A DNA stretch of 8,809 nt from a bacterium (GTDB lineage Bacteria; Patescibacteriota; Minisyncoccia; Portnoybacterales; JAGGTM01): positions 1 to 8,809 of the forward strand of contig JAGGTM010000025.1 of NCBI GenBank assembly GCA_021163745.1, written 5' to 3'. This document shows positions 1 to 5,728 of the stretch, in pieces. A program made the position numbers and the translations under genes. Below the pieces are notes generated by a model that searched no databases, was not told the DNA's origin, and was given only the letters and a program-made list of their open reading frames with translations. How positions within the stretch are numbered: the stretch's first letter is position 1; each line of letters starts with the position of its first letter.

Positions 1-60
1 TCTTTTGGCAAAATTAAATAATAACTGTATCTTACTTTCTGAATTTTCCTTATATATTTT

Positions 61-279
61 TGTATCGGAATTTCAATAATTCCGATACAAGCCCGCTCTA
101 ATTTTGCCATGCCAAGTAGTTTAAGAGGTGTCAGATGCTATAACATTGTTTACCTGTTGCGGCACAGAGGGTGAATAACCCCGAGCGAGCCAGAGGCGAG
201 CGAGTGTGCCGCCAAAGAAATACCTCGCAAAATTAGAGCGGAATAGTGCACGAGCCCGAAGGGCGAGTGTCTATGTGCT
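61..279 (+). ncRNA. Structured RNA-like element, copy A1
   Basis: No protein gene lies here, but the sequence folds into an ordered set of stems. In order: a 12-bp hairpin (61-72/78-89); a 15-bp perfect long stem (93-107/227-241) closing a multibranch domain; inside it an 8-bp stem (159-166/205-212) that encloses a 4-bp hairpin with a GAATA loop (169-172/178-181) and a hairpin with two tandem G-A steps (182-204); then a 3' hairpin (243-274) with a bulged T, another tandem G-A step and the tail GTGCT, followed by a T-rich run (279-292). Copy A2 at 1101-1319 has the same plan with mostly different paired bases. A G-U pair at 248/270 favours the plus strand as the transcribed one. I do not recognise the class. 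It could be a non-coding RNA or a structured mobile repeat. Confidence 0.6.
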
Positions 280-308
280 TTTCTCTTTTTCCTTTTCATA
301 AATTTTTA

Positions 309-356
309 ATAGCATATGCTATAGCATATGTCATAGCATATGTCATAGCATATGCT
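309..356. repeat. Four tandem 12-bp palindromic repeats
   Basis: Four head-to-tail 12-base units start at 309, 321, 333 and 345. Units 1 and 4 read ATAGCATATGCT and units 2 and 3 read ATAGCATATGTC. Each contains the palindrome CATATG, and the outer units carry the full palindrome AGCATATGCT. The array sits between copy A1 and the promoter of the membrane protein gene, about 130 bases upstream of its -35 box. It could be a multi-site protein-binding array (operator or iteron-like) or a hairpin-forming repeat; with the following T-run it could also act as a terminator for A1. Confidence 0.75.
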
Positions 357-422
357 ATTTTTATAATATCAAATTTTTAGAATAAAATAAATAAGGTGCA
401 ATTGTTAACCATCTTTTCTGCT

Positions 423-452
423 CTTTTCTTCCGATTCTTGTCGGAGGGAGAG
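423..452. repeat. Inverted repeat hairpin upstream of the membrane protein
   Basis: Bases 423-434 pair with 441-452 over 12 positions, including several G-U pairs, around a 6-base loop. The core is TCCGA/TCGGA. A small AGGC/GCCT hairpin follows at 461-473. No coding potential is visible. The role is unknown; it lies between the tandem 12-mers and the promoter at 486-513. Confidence 0.4.
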
Positions 453-485
453 ATTAGGAGAGGCTAGTCGCCTACTGTCATATCT

Positions 486-513
486 TTAACTTTCTGTATT
501 TTTAAGTTATAAT
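486..513 (+). promoter_or_regulatory. Sigma70-like promoter with perfect TATAAT
   Basis: A perfect -10 box TATAAT (508-513) is preceded by TTAACT (486-491, four of six matches to TTGACA) with a 16-base spacer. Only 8 bases separate the -10 box from the ATG at 522, so transcription should begin at or within a few bases of the start codon. There is no room for a Shine-Dalgarno site, so the mRNA is predicted to be leaderless. Confidence 0.65.
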
Positions 514-521
514 AAATTTAT

Positions 522-1073
522 ATGGATATAGTTATTTCAGTTCAGAATTATCTTGCTAATTTTCATCTGGGCAAAATATCCGGCTGGGATGTTTTGATTA
601 TAATAGCATTTATCGGCGCAATTTTTATGTATGGTTTATTTTTGGGGAGGAATAGAATTATAGTTTTGATATTAAGCACATATTTTTCGTGGATAATTTG
701 TAATATTCTTCCTTGGAAAAAAATTATTGCATGGAAGTTTTTAGGAATGACTTACGGGCCGTCGCCGTCATTTAAAATTTTCGTTTTCCTGGGAATTATT
801 TTGATTTTATGGATATTAATTCCTCGTTCCGTACTTTCTTCTCCCTTAAGGATAAAGGTAAAAGAAGGGGGTTGGGCGCAGGTTTTTATTCTATCTATCT
901 GCCAAATTGGTCTTCTCTTGTATTTAATATTTTCATTTCTTCCTAATCAGGTAATTACCGGGTTTGCCCCTTTAATAAAAAAAATATTTATTGGCCCGGA
1001 TGCGGAAATGGTATGGATGAGTTTGCCTATTTTGGCTTTAGTATTGATGAGAAAAAAGAAAAAGCAGGAATAA
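522..1073 (+). CDS. Multi-pass membrane protein of unknown function
   Basis: A 183-residue protein with four or five hydrophobic segments at about 22-40, 44-63, 84-101, 119-140 and 164-176, and a basic tail (RKKKKQE) that should face the cytoplasm. A loop with LGRNR follows the first segment, and IPRSVLSS, then GGWAQ, precede segment 4. From memory the layout matches a hypothetical family common in Patescibacteria (conserved GRDR-like and RSALLS-like motifs, then a C-terminal LPILA segment); I know of no assigned function. The start is the only ATG near the frame start and lies 8 bases after a perfect TATAAT. It stands alone, flanked on both sides by copies of the structured element A. Whether gene and elements form a unit is unknown. 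That it is a real gene is fairly certain; its role is not. Confidence 0.85.
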   Translation: MDIVISVQNYLANFHLGKISGWDVLIIIAFIGAIFMYGLFLGRNRIIVLILSTYFSWIICNILPWKKIIAWKFLGMTYGPSPSFKIFVFLGIILILWILIPRSVLSSPLRIKVKEGGWAQVFILSICQIGLLLYLIFSFLPNQVITGFAPLIKKIFIGPDAEMVWMSLPILALVLMRKKKKQE

Positions 1074-1100
1074 TTTAGGGGGTCTCGTTTTATTTTGTCG

Positions 1101-1319
1101 TATCGGAATTTCAATCTTTGATTGAAATTCCGAGAAGAGCCAGCACCAATTTTGCCCTTTTAAATGAAATTGACTTCCAATCAAGAGGGCCAAGATAAAA
1201 CTTCTGCGAGGTAGTGCCCGAATAGGGCCTCCGACCGAAGGTCGGAGTACCTCGTCCCAATAATTCTTCGCAAGATTGGTGCTGAATAGTGCGCGAGCGA
1301 TAGCGAGCGCCTATGTGCT
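1101..1319 (+). ncRNA. Structured RNA-like element, copy A2
   Basis: Second copy of the element at 61-279, in the same orientation and of the same length, starting 28 bases after the membrane protein's stop codon. Its stems are a 13-bp hairpin (1103-1115/1121-1133); a 15-bp long stem (1141-1155/1270-1284) with one G-U pair (1151/1274); a 5' hairpin CCTTTT/AAGAGG (1156-1161/1183-1188) with an inner ATTG/CAAT stem; a 7-bp stem (1207-1213/1248-1254) enclosing a GAATA-loop hairpin (1216-1228) and an 8-bp hairpin with a GAA loop (1229-1247); and a 3' hairpin (1286-1314) with a bulged T and a tandem G-A step, ending GTGCT. Compared with A1, the stems differ by compensatory changes while loops and junction spacers are kept. 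Confidence 0.6.
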
Positions 1320-1353
1320 AAATATTAGTATATTTAATATAAATTTTGATTCT

Positions 1354-1387
1354 GCCCCGTTTACTCAATAGATATCAGGGGCTTTTT
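1354..1387 (+). terminator. Terminator-like hairpin, GCCCC/GGGGC plus T5
   Basis: GCCCC (1354-1358) pairs with GGGGC (1378-1382) around a 19-base loop and is followed directly by TTTTT. The form is that of a weak rho-independent terminator reading on the plus strand. It lies 35 bases after element A2, so it could end a transcript of A2 or of the membrane protein gene. The large loop lowers confidence. Confidence 0.4.
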
Positions 1388-1428
1388 AAGTAATGAAGGA
1401 TTCAGTTTTCTCACGGGATAAAAATATT

Positions 1429-1550
1429 ATGAACAAAGTTAGTAGAATTAAATGTTTAATTACTAGAAGGGCGGGCTTTATCGAAAGCCATATTAAATTG
1501 ACAACCAAGATTTAGTTTTAAGGGAGGAATTAAAGAAGCAATTAAATAGA
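1429..1550 (+). pseudogene. Decayed NAD-dependent epimerase/dehydratase remnant
   Basis: A short frame from ATG 1429 to TAG 1515 encodes 28 residues including CLITRRAGFIESHI. This looks like the N-terminal nucleotide-binding loop of extended short-chain dehydrogenases (typically ITGGAGFIGSHL) with two glycines and one further glycine lost. About ten bases after the stop, another frame (1523-1549) reads GGIKEAIK then a stop, resembling the C-terminal 'EGIKETIEWYK' end of the same enzymes. The roughly 300 residues expected between them are absent. The simplest reading is an internally deleted, mutated copy of an RmlB- or GalE-like gene next to the sugar locus. Both stretches are short, so chance resemblance is possible. 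Confidence 0.4.
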
Positions 1551-1578
1551 TTACAAAGATGAACAGCAAAAAGAACTT

Positions 1579-2385
1579 TTAGTATTTATGTTTTATAAAA
1601 TATTTGATTGCGCTGATTAAATGAATGCGGGTGTACTTATTGAACAATATATCAAAAATTCCTTTTTTCCCTTTACTTGCTTTAAGATGATAATGATAAA
1701 ATACTGCCTCGGGAAACCATACGACTTTTTGATTAACTTTCCAAAATCTTTTGCATAAATCCACATCTTCAAAATACATAAAAAATCTTTCATCAAAAAG
1801 CCCTGTTTTTTCAATTGATTTTTTTCTTATTAAAAGTGCTGAGCCCATAACCCAATCTACTTCAACGGGTTTTTTTTCTTTGGGGGGATTTTCAAGGATA
1901 TCTTTCATCAAAAATTTTTCTAAATTTTTTTTACAGAAACAGGTATTTCCTAAATATGTTCTTCTGCATATTACAGTTAAAGGAGTATAAAATCTAAAGC
2001 AGGATTGTTGGAAGGAACCGTTTATATTCAAAAGTTTTGGTCCCAAAATTCCTACATCTGGGTTTTCTTTCATATAGTTTAGCATTTTTAGGATGTTTTC
2101 TTTGCCATCTATGATAATATCAGCATTTATTAGAAATATGAATTCCCCTTTTGATTTTCTTATTCCGGTATTAGCCAATTTGGCAAATCCTACATTTTTT
2201 TTAAAAGGAACAAAAATTACAGATGGATAGTTTTTTAATATCTCTTTTGTTTCTCTTTGTGTTTCGCCATCAACCAAAATTACTTCCGATTTTAAATTAG
2301 AAGGTAGGTTTTCAAACAGATATTTTAAACATAATTTTAAAATCACAGGAGTTTTATAATGATTTATGACAATAGAGAGTTCCAT
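1579..2385 (-). CDS. Family 2 glycosyltransferase (WbbL/rhamnosyltransferase-like)
   Basis: A 268-residue GT-A-fold glycosyltransferase predicted to transfer a sugar from a nucleotide donor to a surface glycan at the inner face of the membrane. The N-terminus SIVINHYKT is the nucleotide-binding strand (usually SIVIVNYN). ILVDGE (36-41) takes the place of the usual VDNASxD. NVGFAKLANTG (64-74) is typical of the family. INAD (86-89) occupies the DXD metal site. DWVMGSALLIRK (177-188) and FEDVDLCKR (205-213) match the rhamnosyltransferase-type acceptor region and catalytic base, with a downstream HYH (231-233). No membrane segment is evident. It follows the minus-strand gene at 2434-3459 with a 48-base gap and no clear Shine-Dalgarno site, so it is probably the second gene of a two-gene operon. 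The family is sure; donor and acceptor are not. Confidence 0.93.
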   Translation of the reverse strand: MELSIVINHYKTPVILKLCLKYLFENLPSNLKSEVILVDGETQRETKEILKNYPSVIFVPFKKNVGFAKLANTGIRKSKGEFIFLINADIIIDGKENILKMLNYMKENPDVGILGPKLLNINGSFQQSCFRFYTPLTVICRRTYLGNTCFCKKNLEKFLMKDILENPPKEKKPVEVDWVMGSALLIRKKSIEKTGLFDERFFMYFEDVDLCKRFWKVNQKVVWFPEAVFYHYHLKASKGKKGIFDILFNKYTRIHLISAIKYFIKHKY

Positions 2386-2433
2386 AATTTAACTTTTAAA
2401 AATAAAATTTGAGATAAGGCATAGGGGAAAATA

Positions 2434-3459
2434 TTATTTAAACCATTTTTCCATTTCTCTCCAATTAACTCTTTTATTTTTCATAATTATTTGTCTTTTC
2501 TTTAGCGTATTGGGAAATTGAGCAATTAATTCTTTTATTGCTTTTAAAGTGTATGTTTCAAAGAACAGGATATACAACCAAGAGCCAATTTCTTTAATTG
2601 CCCAATAAGGGAAATGCCTTAGAAAAAGCAATGGAATTTCATTTTTAATCTGCATTAATCTTTGGTTTTTAAATGACCAATATTTTGGAAGGGATTTTAT
2701 TTTTCTTCTTTCTTTAATTATGTTTATATAAGATATTTTTGCAGATTCTCCCGCTCCCCTTGAATGGAATGCAATACAAGAAGGACAATAGATAGCCTTC
2801 CATCCGAAAAGTCTCATTCTCCATGCCAAATCTACATCTTCCTTATAACAGAAAAAATCTCCGTCAAAATATTCACCATTTATAGCAACGTCGTCCAATG
2901 TGCTTTTTCTGTAAATGGGCGCTGCTCCGTCCGGACCAAAAATTTCTTCTATTTTTTGATATTGATTTTTATCCGGTTCTCCTTGTCCTCTGTTTATTGT
3001 TCTCCTGTTTTTTAGCATAACGAGGCCGGTGGTGTCAATAATATTGTAGTTATTTATTTTTTTCGGCTTGTTTTCAAAAAAGTCATACTTTAAAAGTTTT
3101 CCCTGTACTGCTCCTACTTTAGGGCTGGAAAATAATTTTATGGCATTTTCGATATAGTTTGGGCTTAAGATAGCATCAGAGTTTAGGCATAAAATAAATT
3201 CTCCATTGCATATTTTTATTCCTAAGTTATGCGCTTTTGCAAATCCTAAATTTTCTTTATTTTCTATTAATTTTATAGGAACAGAATGATTTGCTTTAAT
3301 GAATTTTTTTATCATTTCCAAAGATCCATCTTCAGAATTATTATCCATAATTAAAATTTCTATCTTTTTATAGGTTTGAGAAATTGCAGATTTTATAGCA
3401 GGAATGATTGTGTCTTTATTGTTGAAGTTAATAATATTTACAGAGATGAGGCCTTTCAT
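2434..3459 (-). CDS. Family 2 glycosyltransferase (rhamnosyltransferase-like)
   Basis: A 341-residue glycosyltransferase of family GT2. ISVNIINFN opens the Rossmann-like domain, MDNNSEDGS (38-46) binds the nucleotide, NLGFAKAHNLG (70-80) follows, LNSDA (92-96) is the DXD metal site, GPDGAAPIYRK (175-185) lines the acceptor cleft, and KEDVDLAWR (206-214) holds the catalytic base, followed by FHSRGAG (231-237). The C-terminal 90 residues are basic with an aromatic/hydrophobic stretch near 285-310 that may sit on the membrane. It is the first gene of a minus-strand pair and diverges from rmlB. The ATG is preceded by AAGG, 8 bases away, the best Shine-Dalgarno-like sequence in the window. Family assignment is secure. 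Rhamnose as donor is suggested by motif style and by the adjacent rml genes but is not proven. Confidence 0.94.
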   Translation of the reverse strand: MKGLISVNIINFNNKDTIIPAIKSAISQTYKKIEILIMDNNSEDGSLEMIKKFIKANHSVPIKLIENKENLGFAKAHNLGIKICNGEFILCLNSDAILSPNYIENAIKLFSSPKVGAVQGKLLKYDFFENKPKKINNYNIIDTTGLVMLKNRRTINRGQGEPDKNQYQKIEEIFGPDGAAPIYRKSTLDDVAINGEYFDGDFFCYKEDVDLAWRMRLFGWKAIYCPSCIAFHSRGAGESAKISYINIIKERRKIKSLPKYWSFKNQRLMQIKNEIPLLFLRHFPYWAIKEIGSWLYILFFETYTLKAIKELIAQFPNTLKKRQIIMKNKRVNWREMEKWFK

Positions 3460-3468
3460 TTTTTTTAC

Positions 3469-3495
3469 CTTATAAAAGTTATTTTATTTTTGCAA
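3469..3495 (-). promoter_or_regulatory. Possible promoter of the minus-strand glycosyltransferase pair
   Basis: Reading the minus strand, TTGCAA (3495-3490) is followed after 15 bases by TATAAG (3474-3469), with the ATG at 3459 only 9 bases further. The spacer is shorter than the ideal 17. The AAGG just before the start overlaps the end of the -10 box, so if this promoter is used, the transcript would begin at or near the ATG and would not carry that Shine-Dalgarno-like sequence. An earlier start site would be needed for it to work. Confidence 0.35.
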
Positions 3496-3548
3496 GGGTT
3501 AGTCTTACTAGGGCCTTTCTCTTTGTGGATATCTTTTTTTTAGGTCAT

Positions 3549-3604
3549 CCCGCATCACTTTTATAGCAAAAGTGGTACGGGGTAAAGTCGTGGTGCGGAG
3601 TTTA
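3549..3604. repeat. Family B palindromic element, intermediate form
   Basis: A hairpin of 14 positions (3549-3562/3568-3581, one mismatch and one G-U pair) with a 5-base loop is followed by GTGGTGCGGAGTTTA (3590-3604). The 5' arm CCCGCATCAC can pair instead with GTGGTGCGG downstream, giving two alternative folds. The last ~50 bases align with 7711-7762 of the full element at 7557-7760: both have an ACTTTT/AAAAGT hairpin, then GT.AAG.CGT, then the shared terminus. The element ends just before the -35 box of rmlB, in the divergent promoter region. Confidence 0.65.
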
Positions 3605-3608
3605 TTTT

Positions 3609-3636
3609 TTGACAAATACAACAAAATTGATAATAT
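3609..3636 (+). promoter_or_regulatory. Sigma70-like promoter of rmlB-rmlA-glycosyltransferase operon
   Basis: A perfect TTGACA (3609-3614) is followed after 16 bases by TAATAT (3631-3636), within an A/T-rich stretch that offers other -10 registers. Transcription would begin near 3643, leaving about 20 bases before the rmlB ATG. That leader has no Shine-Dalgarno sequence. The -35 box lies 5 bases past the end of the family B element. Confidence 0.7.
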
Positions 3637-3662
3637 AAAAAAAATAGTGACCCCGAATATCA

Positions 3663-4664
3663 ATGAATCTATTAGTTACTGGCGGAGCTGGATTTATCGG
3701 CTCCAATTTCATCCGCTATATTTTAAACAAATATCCGGATTATAAAATCATCAATCTGGATGCTTTGAAATATTCTGGAAATTTGGAAAATTTAAAGGAT
3801 GTAGATAAAAATCCACGCTATGGATTTGTAAAGGGGGATATTTGTGATAAGAAAGTAGTAGATTTTTTAGCAAAAAAAAGACCTGATGCAATAATAAATT
3901 TTTCTGCCATGACGCATGTGGACAGATCTATATTAGAACCAGAAGAGTTCACAAAAACAGATATTTTGGGCGTCCAAACTTTATTAGAAGCAGCAAGAAA
4001 GTATAAAATTGATTTATTTATACAAATTTCCACAGATGAATGTTATGGCAGTATTGAAAAAGGTTCTTTTACAGAAGAGAGTACCTTGAGTCCTACTAAT
4101 CCTTATTCCGCATCCAAGGCGGGAGCAGATTTGATTGCTTTGGCATATTACAAGACATTTAATGTCCCCGTAATTATTACCCGTTCTTCTAACAATTTTG
4201 GCCCGTATCAATATCCTGAAAAACTTATTCCTTTATTTATTACCAACCTTTTAGAAGATAAGAAAATTCCTCTGTACGGAGATGGAAAACATAAGAGAGA
4301 TTGGATATATGTTTTGGACAATTGCGAGGCAATTGATTATGCTATTCATTATGGAAAAATAGGAGAAATTTATAACATTTCCGGAAACACCGAAAAAACC
4401 AATCTGGAGATTACTGCATTTATTCTGAATTATCTTAAAAAAGATGAAACATATATTGAATTTGTAAAAGATAGACCTGGTCATGATAGGAGATATTCTT
4501 TGAATAGTAGCAAGATAAAAAAATTAGGATGGTCTCCTAAATATAAATTTGATGATGCTTTGGAATATACCATTGAATGGTATAAAAATAATCAATCTTG
4601 GTGGAAAAAAATCAAATCCGGAGAGTTTTTGGAATATTATAAAAAACAATATTCTGAAATATGA
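3663..4664 (+). CDS. rmlB: dTDP-glucose 4,6-dehydratase
   Basis: A 333-residue enzyme of the extended short-chain dehydrogenase family that converts dTDP-glucose to dTDP-4-keto-6-deoxyglucose in the cytoplasm, second step of the dTDP-rhamnose pathway. The NAD-binding loop TGGAGFIGSNF is at 6-16, with the ribose-binding acidic residue in NLDALKYSGN (31-40). MTHVDRS (83-89) corresponds to the usual ESHVDRS. The catalytic Thr-Asp-Glu is in STDECYG (123-129), and YSASK (148-152) supplies the Tyr and Lys. SNNFGPYQYPEKLIP (176-190) and DRPGHDRRYS (270-279) are signature substrate-binding segments. Length and motif order are full and normal. It starts about 20 bases after the predicted transcription start and overlaps rmlA by ATGA, implying translational coupling. 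Assignment is strong; the final sugar depends on enzymes not in this window. Confidence 0.96.
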   Translation: MNLLVTGGAGFIGSNFIRYILNKYPDYKIINLDALKYSGNLENLKDVDKNPRYGFVKGDICDKKVVDFLAKKRPDAIINFSAMTHVDRSILEPEEFTKTDILGVQTLLEAARKYKIDLFIQISTDECYGSIEKGSFTEESTLSPTNPYSASKAGADLIALAYYKTFNVPVIITRSSNNFGPYQYPEKLIPLFITNLLEDKKIPLYGDGKHKRDWIYVLDNCEAIDYAIHYGKIGEIYNISGNTEKTNLEITAFILNYLKKDETYIEFVKDRPGHDRRYSLNSSKIKKLGWSPKYKFDDALEYTIEWYKNNQSWWKKIKSGEFLEYYKKQYSEI

Positions 4665-5728
4665 AGGCTCTTATTGCTGCAGGTGGGAAGGGGACTCGTT
4701 TAAGACCCCTCACATATACTACTTCTAAACCGTTAATTCCCATTGCTAACAGGCCAATGCTGTTTTATATATTGGACGAAATTGAGAAGGCGGGAATAAA
4801 AGATGTGATTATAAATATCAATAAAGGAACCACGGAGATACCGGATGCAATTAGAAAAGAAAATTCTTGGAATTTGAAAATAACTTATATAGAACAGGAA
4901 AAACCATTAGGGATAGCGCATGTAGTTAAAATTGCTGAAAAGAAATTAAAGGATTCACCTTTTTTATATTATTTGAGGGATAATATCTTAAAGGGAGGAA
5001 TAAATGAGTACTTGAATGAGTTTACCAGTAATAATTGTATATGCCATATTCTTTTATCTAAAGTTAGAGACCCGGAGCGTTTCGGAGTCGCCTTATTTAA
5101 TAAGAAAGGGGAAATAGTAAAGTTAGTCGAAAAACCAAAAAAACATATCAGCGATTTTGCTTTAACCGGAGTTTATTTTTTTACTCCCGAAATATATAAA
5201 GCCATAGATAAATTAAAGCCAAGTAAAAGAGGGGAATTAGAAATTACAGACGCTATTTCTTGGCTTATTAAACATAAATATCCTGTTACTTATTCAAAGG
5301 TAACCGGCTGGTGGAAAGACACCGGGCAGGTAAGAGATTTGCTAGAAGGGAATCAGTTAATTTTGGAAGATATAGATTATGATATCGAAGGAAAAGTTAG
5401 TTCTGATTGTACTTTAGAGGGAAAAATAAAAATTGGCAGGAAAAGTATAATTTCAGATGGAACCACCATAAGAGGACCGGCAATAATAGGAAAAAATTGC
5501 AGGATTAAAAAAAGTTACATTGGCCCTTATACTTCTGTTGGAGATAATGTAGAGATAACGGATACAGAAATAGAAAATTCTATAGTTATGCCTTGTAGTA
5601 AAATCAATAGCTCAGCAAGAATTGTTGACAGTTTAATTGGCTTTAATGCCAAGATAACTTCTCATAAACAAACTTTCCCATCGGGCCATAAAATCGTAGT
5701 AGGAGATTATTCCAATGTAGAATTATGA
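4661..5728 (+). CDS. rmlA: Glucose-1-phosphate thymidylyltransferase, long form
   Basis: A 355-residue nucleotidyltransferase that should join glucose 1-phosphate and dTTP to give dTDP-glucose, the substrate of RmlB. AAGGKGTRLRPLTYTTSKPLIP-type nucleotide binding occupies 6-27, EKPLGIAHVV is at 80-89, RDPERFGVA (136-144) and VEKPKK (156-161) are family hallmarks, and GWWKDTG (216-222) is typical of the long form. Residues from about 240 form a left-handed beta-helix of hexapeptide repeats, which the ~290-residue RmlA lacks. Oddity: the usual LGDN metal-binding motif reads LRDN (105-108); the Asp is kept but the Gly is Arg. It overlaps rmlB and the next glycosyltransferase by 4 bases each. Related long forms serve other deoxysugar pathways, so the end product could be something other than rhamnose. 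Confidence 0.92.
   Translation: MKALIAAGGKGTRLRPLTYTTSKPLIPIANRPMLFYILDEIEKAGIKDVIININKGTTEIPDAIRKENSWNLKITYIEQEKPLGIAHVVKIAEKKLKDSPFLYYLRDNILKGGINEYLNEFTSNNCICHILLSKVRDPERFGVALFNKKGEIVKLVEKPKKHISDFALTGVYFFTPEIYKAIDKLKPSKRGELEITDAISWLIKHKYPVTYSKVTGWWKDTGQVRDLLEGNQLILEDIDYDIEGKVSSDCTLEGKIKIGRKSIISDGTTIRGPAIIGKNCRIKKSYIGPYTSVGDNVEITDTEIENSIVMPCSKINSSARIVDSLIGFNAKITSHKQTFPSGHKIVVGDYSNVEL

Noticed and set aside
182..204. Canonical kink-turn
   Set aside because: The tandem G-A steps lack the three-base bulge that defines a kink-turn.
61..279. Group II intron, tmRNA, RNase P or TnpB/IscB guide RNA
   Set aside because: No domain V-like motif, tRNA-like ends, conserved RNase P blocks or associated nuclease/reverse transcriptase gene can be seen.
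309..356. CRISPR array
   Set aside because: Units are 12 bases, contiguous and without spacers; no cas genes are present.
61..1319. Integron attC sites flanking a gene cassette
   Set aside because: The elements are about 219 bases with branched internal structure and lack the conserved attC core sites; no integrase is present.
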